This document shows, piece by piece, positions 42,833-57,659 of a DNA stretch of 64,000 nt. The DNA is taken from assembly GCA_032191485.1 (NCBI GenBank), contig JAVDOI010000001.1, positions 32,949,885-33,013,884 of the forward strand, in the 5' to 3' direction. How positions within the stretch are numbered: position 1 is the stretch's first letter; every line of letters starts with the position of its first letter. The DNA is from Leptoclinus maculatus (Eukaryota > Chordata > Actinopteri > Perciformes > Stichaeidae). The position numbers and the translations under genes are program-made. The notes beneath the pieces were generated by a model. That model made no database searches. It worked only from the letters and a program-made list of their open reading frames with translations, and was not told the DNA's origin.

Positions 42833-45800
42833 TTACTCCTCACCCTCTCCTTGTTTTTGACCTTCTATCTCCCCCTTGTTCCTGCACAGCTCACCATCTT
42901 TCCTTGATGCAGGTTCAGCCATTCCCACTTCTGATTTAATTGCATCTTCTTCGGGTTTCACACTTTCTTCCTGCACTTCTTTAATCATAACTTCACTGTT
43001 GGAAGTGAGAGCTGGTTTCTCGTTTTCCTTCTTGCTCTCCTTCCCACCGTCGACGGCCTTCTTGCTCTCATCCATCTCAGTTTGCTTGCTTTTTTTAACC
43101 TTCTCAAGCTTCTCATCTGCTGTTAAGAGACGAAAATTCCAAAAAAACAGCATTCAACACACATCTACACACAGGTTAAAGCAGAGAGTTACATACAAGA
43201 CGGAACTCAAAACTTACCTGTGCCCATTTCTGCTGGCTCTACACTGGATCTTTCTTCAGGAGATGTCTGCAAATCTTGACCGGGATTATCATTAGAGGGG
43301 GCTGGACTGGTCAAATGGTGAGTAGTAGCACTTGAGTTGTCAATAGTTGGTGTGAGGGTAGTGCTGACGTCGTAAGTGTAAGGTGGGTCTGAGTCAGTCA
43401 TGAGTGGGGAGCAAATTGCAGCAGCGGTAGCTGAACTGGTAGTGGAAGTGGTATCTGCATGGTTTAAACTGGAGGCGGTGGAGGGGGTGTCTGTGGGGTT
43501 TGTTTCACCCGAAGAATTGTAGGGAACAGATATTTCAGCAGGGCTAGGGGGGGCTGGGTGAGTAACGGTGGAAGTAGAGATAGAATTCATGCAGGCGGTG
43601 GATGTTGGGCTTGTAATGGTGGTGGAGGAGGTGGAGATGGGGGGAGGAAGGGCAGAAGAGATCAGGGTGGAGGAGGAGGTAATGGAGGCGACAGGTGAAA
43701 CTGCAGTTGTAATGTCATGACTTGAGTTAGGAGGTGGAGATGTTGTTTTAGTGACTGATGAAACTAAAGTTACAGAGCTAGTGGAGGTGACTGAAGTGGG
43801 ATCCTCACAAGCTTCAGTGACTGAAGTGATGGTGGCAGACACGCCTGGGGGCATCTCTGATATGCTGGTGGAGGGTGAAGAAGCTATGGTGATGACAGAA
43901 ATAGCTGCATCACCACCAGCAGCAGGAGTGGCATCGACAGAGAGAACGCCAGTTGGCTCTGGGAAAGTCGATCTAGTTGACAGATTTGTTGATGTTGTGG
44001 AAACTGCGCTTCCATTGCTGGGAGCAGAAACAGTTTCCGAGGTGGTAATGGAAGGCGTTGTTATTGTTGTTGGGTTGGAAGTGACAGAGAGGCTTGGACT
44101 GATGGACTCAGAGGAAGCGGAAGTAACTGAAACAGTGGCGAGGGGCTCGGTGGGTGTAGTAGTGCTTGTAAGGGTTGTCGGAAAGGTGGAGGTGGGTAGT
44201 TCAGGGGTAGTAGCATTAGCTTCAAGGATAGAAGGTTCGCTGTCAGGCTCTGTAACATTGTTGGGTGTTGTAGCTGCTGCTGTGGCGTAAACAGAGTCGG
44301 TGCATATATCTGAGTCAGAGGGAGGTACAGTACTTGTAAAACCGGTTGAGTCAGGGACTGAGTTTGTCGGTACAGTAGGAGTGGTGGTAGCAGTGAGTGC
44401 AGGAGCAGCAGTGGTAGATGGAGCTGCAGTTGGACTCAGTTTAGTGGGTGTGTTTGTCTCCCCTTCCTGTATTTGGGCTAACTCATTCTCTGGTGTGTTG
44501 CGGCCAGATGTTGAGCGGGGTGGACCCGGTTTGATAACAGGCTTTGGAAGCAAAGCGGGTTTCCCGGCTGACTCGTGTGCTGACACGCTTGGGCGAATTT
44601 GATGCCTTGTATCTACAGAAAAAAAATTTGAATGTGCAAATTATTTAGCCTGTCATACACATACTGTATGAGAGAGACAGTCAGTGTTTGTACTCTACCT
44701 GAGGATGCAGACATCGTTCGAGGTTTTGTGAAAGTAGGTGGTGGCTCAGGTTTGCTGTCAATGATAGTACCTAAGACACAAGAATCATTTACCAGAATAA
44801 TGAATGCACTATTATGTCACTATATCGGATGGAGAGCAGTCTTATCAGCCCAAAGAGATATTAAATATATTTAATAAAGAAGTGATCCTTGTTAAAAAGT
44901 CTCTCCTTTTGATACAAATCCCTCAACTTCAAAGATTAATTCTGATTCATTAACACTAAGCTGGAGCAGAGACGAGTTTAATCATATCAAACATCAAATA
45001 GATAAAGGGACATACCTTCGGACTCTGCTTTTTTCATCTCTCCCTCCTGATTCTACAAAAATAAAAGAAGCATTTAAACACTTTTGCAGACTCCTACAGT
45101 ATACATCTGTAAATGTAGACGTACACATTCACACACCTGTGTCTCTCCTGGCTGGGCTTTGGAAACTCCAATACGTTGAAGCATGAGATGGAGTTTCTGT
45201 TCAAAGCTATGTTGGCCTTCGAGCTGTTTCTGAAATGAGCAACAGCAGCGTTGTGAGTGCTTTTCAAAACAAATCTACTGATCTGAATGTATGTATGACT
45301 TTAACTCTACTAGCACCCACCTTTGAAGTGTTTCTGGCATTAGTAGTCCCTGCAGCTGCTGATCCAGACAGCAAAATGAGAGACTGGGACTTCCCCTCTC
45401 TGAGAGCTCGACGGGGAGGCACCCCTTCACCCCTCAGCTGAGCACCAGGTGTCTCCTGAACAGCCGACTCTCCAGTCACAGCACTGGGATGTTCTTTCCC
45501 TTTCTCCTTTTCATTTTCCTTGTCCTGTTCCTTGACTCGGTCCTTGTCCTTTTCTTTCTCAGCTCTGGTGACCTCCCTGAGCGGGCGAATGAGATCGGCG
45601 ATGGAGGTCTTTTTGGGTCGCCCCTCCTGGCTTGTTTCTGATTTCAGACCTCGTCTCTTTTTGAGTGTAAAGAAATCACCGAGCTTCCTCCTGAGGGTTT
45701 TCGTCGGGGGTGGACAGGGGACAGAGCTGGCAGGGGCCACTTCGTGCACTGTGATAGATTCCTCATCTTGCTTTTCCCTATATTAAGGATCATATACTGT

Positions 45801-47250
45801 ATATCAAACCAATACTGTGAGCATTCAATTATAGTCTATTAAAGCAGATAGAGTCTAGGTTGGCTAAATATCAAGGGACTATAAAGAGGCAAATTGGGCA
45901 GCTGTTGATACTCACGGTGTATCAGTAGGAAGCACTCTCTTGGTGAAGAACTCTTCAACTCCTTCATCCACTCTCCCCATGAGCTCAAGGACTTCATTGT
46001 CACTCTCAATTATTGTCTCCTAATTACCACACACATACACAGAAAACAACATTTCACTCCAAAGATCAAACAAACTTTACATTACACAACCCTCACCTTT
46101 GAAAAACCCACACACTCTGGCACTAGTATTTATTCTGCCTCTATAGGTGTATTTTGGTTTGAATCTTTCATCTATGATGCTAAACCAGCCTCCTGGGAGT
46201 CAGTTGCTCAGTAACGTACAATTGGGGGGGCGTCACTGGATTTCACATGCAGAATGAAAGCAAGATAACTCATTTTGCCGATGTAGGTAATGTGATATCA
46301 AAACTGCAGCTATACAGTTTTAGCATCCTCCTGATCATATTAACATCTGTGGCCACAAGTAGCAATAAAAACCAGGAGGTTGACTGCAGAACACAAATTT
46401 AGCAGAAGTCACCGTTACATGATATCCTGTCTGGGGAATTGCTTGAATTTAGTCTCCCTGGCCATTGGCTCCAAGGGAGTGACAGCCTCTCTACAGCTCA
46501 GTGGAAAATGGCAGATGATCACACACATTTTGATACAATTCTATTACCAAATTAAAAAGGCATTTTAGCTTTTTTACCGCTCGCTCTCTTACATTGTCAT
46601 CATGCTCTTACACACAGAAAATGCCGAGTGTGTGTTCATCAAACAGCCGGTGACCGGTACAATGGGACTCCCTTATTCAAGCAGGGACCAGGCATCTTTT
46701 ACAGCCCCCCCCCTCTCCATCCTTCCCTTCCCCCTGCCTCTCCCCTCTGTACCCTATTACATCTTTCCTCTCTCCCTCCCTTCCATTTTCTCTCCACACA
46801 CACACACACACACACACCACCTTTTCCCTCACACTCCATCTTTACAAAGACCTCTCTCATCCTCCTTCACAGTACCTGCGGTCTGCTGGGACGATAGTTC
46901 AGTTTCTGTCGGTGAGGTCTCGGTCTGCTCTGGGTATAGTGCCTGAGCGCTGGTCCGCCCAATGGCAGCTCCATTGGGGAGACACGGCACGCTGTTGCCT
47001 TGGAGCTCTGTTTCCGTGGCTCTGTTGCTGAGGCACGGTTGCTAAGAGCTGGAGCAGCAGCAGTATGTAATGCCTCCACTGAGGTGGGAGGGGCCAGGCT
47101 GGCTAGACTGACACATCTGACATCAGAATCTCTCCTCTCTCGGCCCCCTCCCCTCCAAGAGGAAAACCATGAGCAAAAAGATGGTGATAAAAGAAGAAGA
47201 GGCCGAGAGATGGAGGAATAGAGTGACCACACGGACATGTTTACAACCAT
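42833..47250 (-). CDS. carmil2: C-terminal part of capping protein regulator and myosin 1 linker 2; PH/LRR part absent
   Basis: Minus-strand exons: CPI exon ending at 46876 (start either the ATG at 47250 or an acceptor at 47078), then 45916-46019, 45321-45777, 45137-45229, 45016-45052, 44699-44770, 43218-44612 and 42833-43119; all phases agree. Visible motifs: CPI-type LRHYTQSRPRPHRQ (46876-46947), CSI-type LMGRVDEGVEEFF (45945-45983), TLRRKLGDFFTLKKRRG, LMLQRIGVSK and GEMKKAESEGTIIDS, in the same order as human CARMIL2. CPI and CSI bind actin capping protein and weaken its hold on barbed ends. The 464-codon exon is mostly Ser/Thr/Pro/Val low complexity, much longer than the human tail. The membrane-binding PH, 16-repeat LRR and helical dimerisation parts (about 900 residues) have no room between 47250 and the ctcf promoter at 48.6 kb. 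If translation begins at 47250 the product is about 939 residues. It could be a truncated gene, a decaying copy or an assembly break. Confidence 0.8.
46797..46818 (+). repeat. Short (CA)n run in a carmil2 intron
   Basis: About 11 CA units inside a C-rich intron next to the CPI exon. Confidence 0.8.
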
Positions 47251-47344
47251 CCTAGCCTATGACAAGTACATGCACGTGAGGATACTGCAATGGAAATATC
47301 TGAAATGAACAAAATGTTCTGTTGGGTTATGTAACAAATTAATA

Positions 47345-47360
47345 ATTTATTTTATATGCG
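47345..47360 (-). promoter_or_regulatory. TATA-like box upstream of the headless carmil2 frame
   Basis: On the minus strand CGCATATAAAATAA (TATAAA at 47356-47351) lies about 100 bases upstream of the ATG at 47250, a workable distance for a core promoter. AT-rich surroundings make chance occurrence likely, so this is only suggestive. Confidence 0.2.
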
Positions 47361-48530
47361 GAAAAGAAATGCTGTAATTCAAAGAAAAATGTCTCACCAG
47401 TAATAGAGAAAATAGCCCAGAGAGGATTTGTTACCTTGATAATGAGCTGTAAGATTAGCTCAGAAGCCATGAAATAAAACACAGGCACACACCCACAAGC
47501 ACACATCTCTATGTATCTTAATCTTACTACTAACCTCCCCAAGGTGCATATGAAGGGAGTTTCATGGGAATTGTTTGAATATTTGATATTCAAACCAGGC
47601 AACTCAATTCCCAGTTTGAAACTGGTTCAAATGTATAATAATGTACACAGATAAGAAAAAGATTTATATGATTCAACTTTGATTTATGGTAAAATCTGCA
47701 CAATTTCTCTATGGGGATCATATTTCTTTTCTCTGTTTCTGTAAGTGCTGTTCCCTTTCTGAGAGGCTAACTCTTACTTAACAACCCAGAAATAACTTGT
47801 TTTCCACTTTTGATCATGTCAGGTTTTCCACGCGGAGTAATATGGCATCAGCTATTTTAGTGCTATAGGGTGCATATTGCAGATGTAACAGACCTAGAGT
47901 AGTAGGCACTCGGTTATTGTAACATTCCAACACACACAAAAATATGGAATATGGAAAATAAGTAATCAAATGTAATATGTTACACAACATTGATGATGTT
48001 ATTAAAAGGGTAACTAACAATCTGTAACCTACTACATTTACCAGACAGCACATCTGGGGACAGGAAGTACCAAGAAAAACTGTTAAAAATGTACAGCCAA
48101 AAGTAGGAGAGCCCAGCATGTTATTGTTCTCTACCAGCAGTGTAATCTGCCAATGGTAACATTTATCAGTTTTGTTTTTCAAAATGCGGGTGGCAACATA
48201 ATATCACAAATTCAGGTGATTACTTGCATGTAAAACTGTCAGCTTCAATCTACAGTATGACACAATGATAAAAGTCATTGAGGACGGTGCACACAATCAC
48301 GTTTGTGTGTCATGAGGCCCGCCCTACACCTACAACATTCATACTGCCCTCTTGTGATAGATTTTGTGTATTGCTTTAATCCACCAAAAATACTTACAAT
48401 TTCGATTTAAAAGCGACTACAAATTGACTGCGGTCTAGAAACCACGCCTGGGGCAATAGTGATCTGCCAGAAAACTAATCAATAATCCCTCAGGTTTATC
48501 GATAATCATCTTCGTCATGTTTCCGGGACG
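47361..48530. other. Intergenic between carmil2 fragment and ctcf promoter
   Basis: About 1.2 kb of AT-rich sequence. Both strands were searched by eye for leucine-rich-repeat exons and none was found. Confidence 0.55.
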
Positions 48531-48660
48531 CCACGCCCACGCTTGAATTCAAATCTGGCGCCAATCACCCCCAGCCACAGCCCGACCACGCCCCTTTACT
48601 CCCTCGGGCGCTGTGCTCGCGCAGCCGCGGTTAGCTCTTAAGGGCCGCCATTTTGTGTGA
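48531..48660 (+). promoter_or_regulatory. ctcf promoter with CCAAT, GC box and YY1 motif
   Basis: A CpG-rich block after AT-rich sequence: CCAAT at 48561-48565, a KLF/Sp-like CACGCCCC at about 48588-48595, and GCCGCCATTTTG (YY1 consensus) at 48644-48655. YY1 motifs usually sit just downstream of the start site, so transcription probably begins near 48630-48650. The non-coding first exon donor is not resolved. Confidence 0.5.
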
Positions 48661-49929
48661 GGCCCACTCTTCCTAAGCGGGAGAAAACTAATAGTCCGCG
48701 CGCTCAGCACGTACGGACGTTTACGACGGGACTGAAGGGAACAACCCCATGCACCCATCATCCAACTGAATATAACGGGGGAAAGAAGCAGTTGGGAGTA
48801 AGTGAAGTCGTTGCTTTTCCTCCAAACACGGAAACGTTTTTGTAGGAGCCGTCGTCGGCCTCTAGGTGTCACGGTAGGGCTTACCGGGCGGCTGGCGGGG
48901 GGTGTTTGTCTCCCTCTATCGTTGTCCAAAACGCACTAAATCTGTCTATAAACTGTAGCTCCGTGTCTCGGTTGAGCGGTTTGGTGCTTTTGGGCTGTTA
49001 TTTTGGGGTATTTGCACGGGGATGGTTAGATTTCCCTGTATTTCTGTTTTAAGTTAGTTCAGGCCTGACGTCCATCTTATCGTGCCCTTTGTTTCCTGTT
49101 TCCTCGCGCCTCCCGAGTTAACTAACACGAGTTCATGTTTGAATAGTTTATATCTTTAACAATGCACGATTATTCGATTGTGAACCATCGATAAGGTGTT
49201 AAAAAGTCATTTTAAACGTTCTTGAAACAGTCGGAACGCGTGACCGCGAAGTATCGATTGATTGATCGATCGTTATCATTGTCTAATCAACACAGGAAGA
49301 CGTCACGCTACACGGACACTTCTCCAAAGTTTAACGTAACCTCACTGTTGGACTACAATATAGTGGAACTACACATGATAAACTCACACGGTTTGCTTCT
49401 TCACAACACTTTGGTCACTTGAGTTGTACTCTAGCTACTACTACTTTGACTCGTACTCTACTTTACCCGGAGATGAGCAGCGAGAAGAAATGGATCAATG
49501 CTCTCTGTGCTAGAGACACAATCTATATATGCTCCCTTTTAGCAACCCAGTACATTATACAACACCTAAAATTACATTTAAATTGAATGTATTTCCTGTC
49601 ATTACATGCAGTTGATGACTTTCAGGCCCCTACATATGTGAACAGGTATATTTAAGACATGATGATCCATATCAAGTACTTTTTGAGTGTTTTCTATATT
49701 GTGTGGTTACAAAGGGGAATACTCTGTATGCTACGTAGAAAGTATTAATTAAGCTGGGTCATCAAAATACTTCTTGAGTTTTTAAAAATGCCCATCTCTG
49801 GTACTACCACCACCCAAATACATATACAAAGAAATGCAGTTACATTTGAACGATTTCACTGTGTACTTTCTGCCTAACTTTTTATTTTTTTACGTCTTCC
49901 TCATTAAGGGTGTTACTTGACCCGTTGCC

Positions 49930-53992
<4,063 letters not shown>

Positions 53993-56900
53993 TGGATGTG
54001 AGAGTCGAACCCACACACACCTAGACCCATGATCACATCTTGGTTTTTAATTCTTGTCATTTAGGATTACAAACACTTGCATCCTGCACATCACTGTTGT
54101 AATTTAAGATTTGCTTTGTCATCATGTATTGATGAGAGTTGGATTATTATGAATTTACTTTCAAAAATGGATGCATTTCAGTACTTTTGAGTTTAGGGTG
54201 GCTGTATGTGGTAGAAAACTTCTAAGATTATATACATTACAGAATCTCTTCTGACGGAGTACATTTCTATGTTCTAGTCCATGAAATATGTTTTAACACG
54301 GTGGACCTCCTCTTCTTAAATCTAGACTGGGTGCATGTCATTTTTATAAAGATCTGGGTAAACCTCTTCCTCTCTCTCGAAGCCCTATTGTTTTTATGTT
54401 TTACTCGTTCATACAGCTGTGTGGGTAAAAGTTGTAAGTAGATAGCAGTCACACCCATAATGTGGACTTTGCATTATGTTTTTTGCTGCAATTCCAGGCA
54501 ATAGTCGGTATCCTCACTGAAGAGCTCTGTGCACCTCTCAGTCCGGAGATGAAAAGTACATTTAGGCCCACGTTGAAAGTCCCTGACACATAATCAAAAA
54601 TGTCATAAGATTGCAGAAACGGAGGCAACTTTCAGGAAGATGATACATTTTCAAGATAAGAAAATTGTCATTTTTTTTCTTATTTTTTCGGCTTCTTTTT
54701 TGTGTTTTAGTAATTTCCTGTTTTAAACCAATTCTAGTTTTTAAAAGCTTTATAGACTGCTTATCTTCTGATCCTTTCTTGCTACTGTAACACCCTTAGA
54801 TGACTTGTATGTACTAAACATTGTCACTGATGAGTGCAAGGAATGAACATTGTTTTGCTCCCTTTTGTAGCCATTCCACTTTGGGTTGATGTTTTCCTTT
54901 TGTACCATTTGCAATGCGACGTAGCAGCTTGAATGACATTTTAATAACCGTGTGGCAGACAAGAACAGATGTGTGACTGTACAACCAATTTTTAAAAAAG
55001 AAAGTAGATGTTGACGCTTATTTTTTTTAGGCTTCTGCAGCTCAATCATGGATTTAAAATCAGTCTGGTTTTAAAGAAGTTAACGTGTGTTAGAAGTACA
55101 GTTAAAGCCTGAAAGAAATTATGGCTAGAAACTGTTTTATCAAAAATAAGCAGAGAAACAACTGAGTGCTAACACAGAAATGTCAGTGTATTTTGCTTGC
55201 AGATCTATTTTATTAAATGGACTACTTGATATCAATATCTTCACTCCTTTCTATGACAGAATGTATAGCAACAAGACGTCACTTGTCTGGACTACTGATT
55301 TTCACAATGATGTTCAAATTTTCTGTACATTTTCATTTTTAGCAATTTTCATTCCCATTCAGGTGTAACTCCAAAATCCTAAACTAGACTTTTCACCTGA
55401 GGATTGTGAAATATCTACTGTAAAGTCAGTCAAACGTTTAGCAGCTCTTTCTTTTCTACCGACACACGCAAAGTACATACATGTGGATATGCTTGGTTTG
55501 GCTCTAACTTTACTGATACCAACAGACTATAGCATATAGAAATACTGACCAACTGCATGTGACATGTCTCATGAAGTGGCATCATGTGAGAAGAAAGCCT
55601 GTTGGGGCCAATTAAATATTCACTGGTATTCCATTGTACTTGCCCATATTTCTTTGGTTTCCTATTCTCCAGTAGAACAGCTATTGGATTTACGGTCAGC
55701 TTGATGTTAAGGCTGTGTACACACGACACCTTCACGCTTACATTGAGCCCCAGTTATTGGTTTCTGATGATACTGTTCACATGGTGTCGGTACTACGGGA
55801 AAAGGGCTGGATAATCCCTGTGTTGTGTGGTTACACTTCTCTACAACATGGCATTTATTTAACTGACACTAATTAATCTTAAAGATGTATAGCCGCACTC
55901 TTGGTTTTGTCAGCTGCTACGTCCTGTTTGGTAGGAAATCTGGAGGAAAAAGCGCCACATGTTGTCCTTCATCGCCCCTTCGCTCCCTCTCCTTAACCCT
56001 CCCCTCCTCCGTCAAACTCGAACTAACGGCCCGCCTCTGATGGATTTAACTGCTGAAGTTGAACACACACGTTTAACAGGGCCACCCTTGGGTGATGACT
56101 AGTTGGGTCACTTTGTCTTCTTCCTCTTCTTCGGAAAATCCATGTCTGTTGTTTTTTTCCTTCCTTCCTATTTTGGATTCGCCGTGGCGTCGATAGAGAA
56201 GCACGAGCAACAACGGAGGAAACCGTGACAGACTGAGGGACATCCTTGTTGCCACAGCAACTAGCCGGAACATGATTTCCGGTTGCAAGAGCAACATTTC
56301 AAAATAAAATGTAAAAACATACGTTGTTGGCTAATGGCATAGTAGCTTGGTCCAGAGTGACTATACCGGCAGGACCGTCCTGGGTGTCTTATATTAGGCA
56401 AAGATTCTGTGAGTATATCTTTAAGACGATGCAAAATGTCACCTGTCATCAATGCTGCATCTACATTCAACATGGCTTGTAGCAACATTTGAACCATCAG
56501 AGATAGTCTGCGGAATTGTCCCATACGTGAAAGTGATTCATGGCTGGCTCCCTCTTGATGTTTACATGGATTGTTGCCCACTTATTTACAAATAAAAACG
56601 GGGGGAAAGGAGGGGTTTAATAGGGTATATTTAGACGGGTTGTATTCACAGTCCTGATAACATTGCGAAAATACACACACTCCACATGAGTAATTTTCTT
56701 CAGATTTATAGCTTTGATGTGTGCAGCTGTTCGCAATTGGGTGAAGCTACAGATTTAGGAACAGAATTTGAGTACAAATGTATGTATATTTTAAAACGAA
56801 CACACCAATAGACTATTCCTATCTGGTGTAGCTGTTGTCTGTCTAGTCAGTATACTTTTCACAATCATTCATGATAGTCTAATATTTTGTTTTCAGTCAG

Positions 56901-57510
56901 TGTCATTTGATACTGTGTTGACAAATATACTCTGCTCATCTTTGTTGAGTCCAGAAGGTGGACACTGGAACATGGTTTTGTTTTTTATACCTCTCGTCTT
57001 TTGCTTTTTAACTTGTTTCACTTAATGCTGACTTCATTTTGATGTTTCTGTTACTGTCACACTGTTTCTCCATTTTATAATTTATCTACAGCTATTTTTG
57101 TCTACATGAGACATTAAACTCTCATTTTAATTCGGAAGGCTGATCCGATTGTCTGTTATTGCAAGAATAGTATGACATCTATTCTGTTCTGGAGGAGAAA
57201 TCCCCCCCCCCCCCCCCCCACTGTTTCTCTTCCTCTCGCCAATTGTTCACTTAAAGGGAGTTTTGGCAAAACGTTTCCTTGTCCACACTGAGGGTCTTTT
57301 TTTCACAAATTAAAATATTCTCAGAGAAACTTTTTTTTTAAACTTTACTCGACTAACAAAACAAACCTTGTATCTCTTAATGATAATATTTATTTTTTAT
57401 TTGTGGTGTACCTCAGGGTTCAGTTGTTGGGCCATTAGGTTCAATTTCATATATATGTACCTAATGTATAATGACGATTATAATAAAGTTTAAGTTTAAA
57501 AAAAAAAAGT
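53993..57510 (+). other. ctcf 3' UTR and downstream
   Basis: AT-rich without supported plus-strand exons. AATAAA at 57482-57487, followed by an A run, is the most distal candidate poly(A) signal; AATAAA at about 56303 is another. A poly-C run lies at 57201-57219. Confidence 0.45.
56261..56581 (-). other. Unassigned 106-codon open frame antisense to the ctcf 3' region
   Basis: Starts with a true ATG (MGNNPCKHQEGASHESLSRM) and has a non-repetitive, balanced composition with helical-looking stretches (LMVQMLLQAMLNVDAALM). I do not recognise it. It may be a fragment of a transposon-encoded protein or chance; no splice context was found. Confidence 0.2.
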
Positions 57511-57659
57511 TCTGTCATTTTGTGGCCTTAAATCAATTTCTCACGTGTCCTAAACCTTATGGCAAAATATTTTTTGGATCATATGAACCAAAATCCTTGA
57601 CATTTCATTAATGTCTACGTATTTGTGCTTTCAAATCAGCTGCACATTTCTGTTCACTT

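Noticed and set aside
42646..42843. Minus-strand frame just after the carmil2 stop, with gene-like composition (TTFQQHTTKGG)
   Set aside because: Different frame from the carmil2 last exon, no acceptor at its start, no recognised homology, and AATAAA lies between; treated as 3' UTR.
43751..44290. 179-codon plus-strand ORF (VTEVTEVGSSQ type)
   Set aside because: Antisense shadow of the Ser/Thr-rich carmil2 exon; the minus frame has matching splice sites and conserved flanking exons.
47814..48182. 122-codon minus-strand ORF, tested as missing carmil2 5' coding
   Set aside because: Hydrophobic, AT-driven translation without leucine-rich-repeat pattern or in-phase splice sites.
48549..48929. 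126-codon minus-strand ORF across the ctcf promoter
   Set aside because: Open because of high GC; overlaps the promoter motifs and non-coding exon of ctcf.
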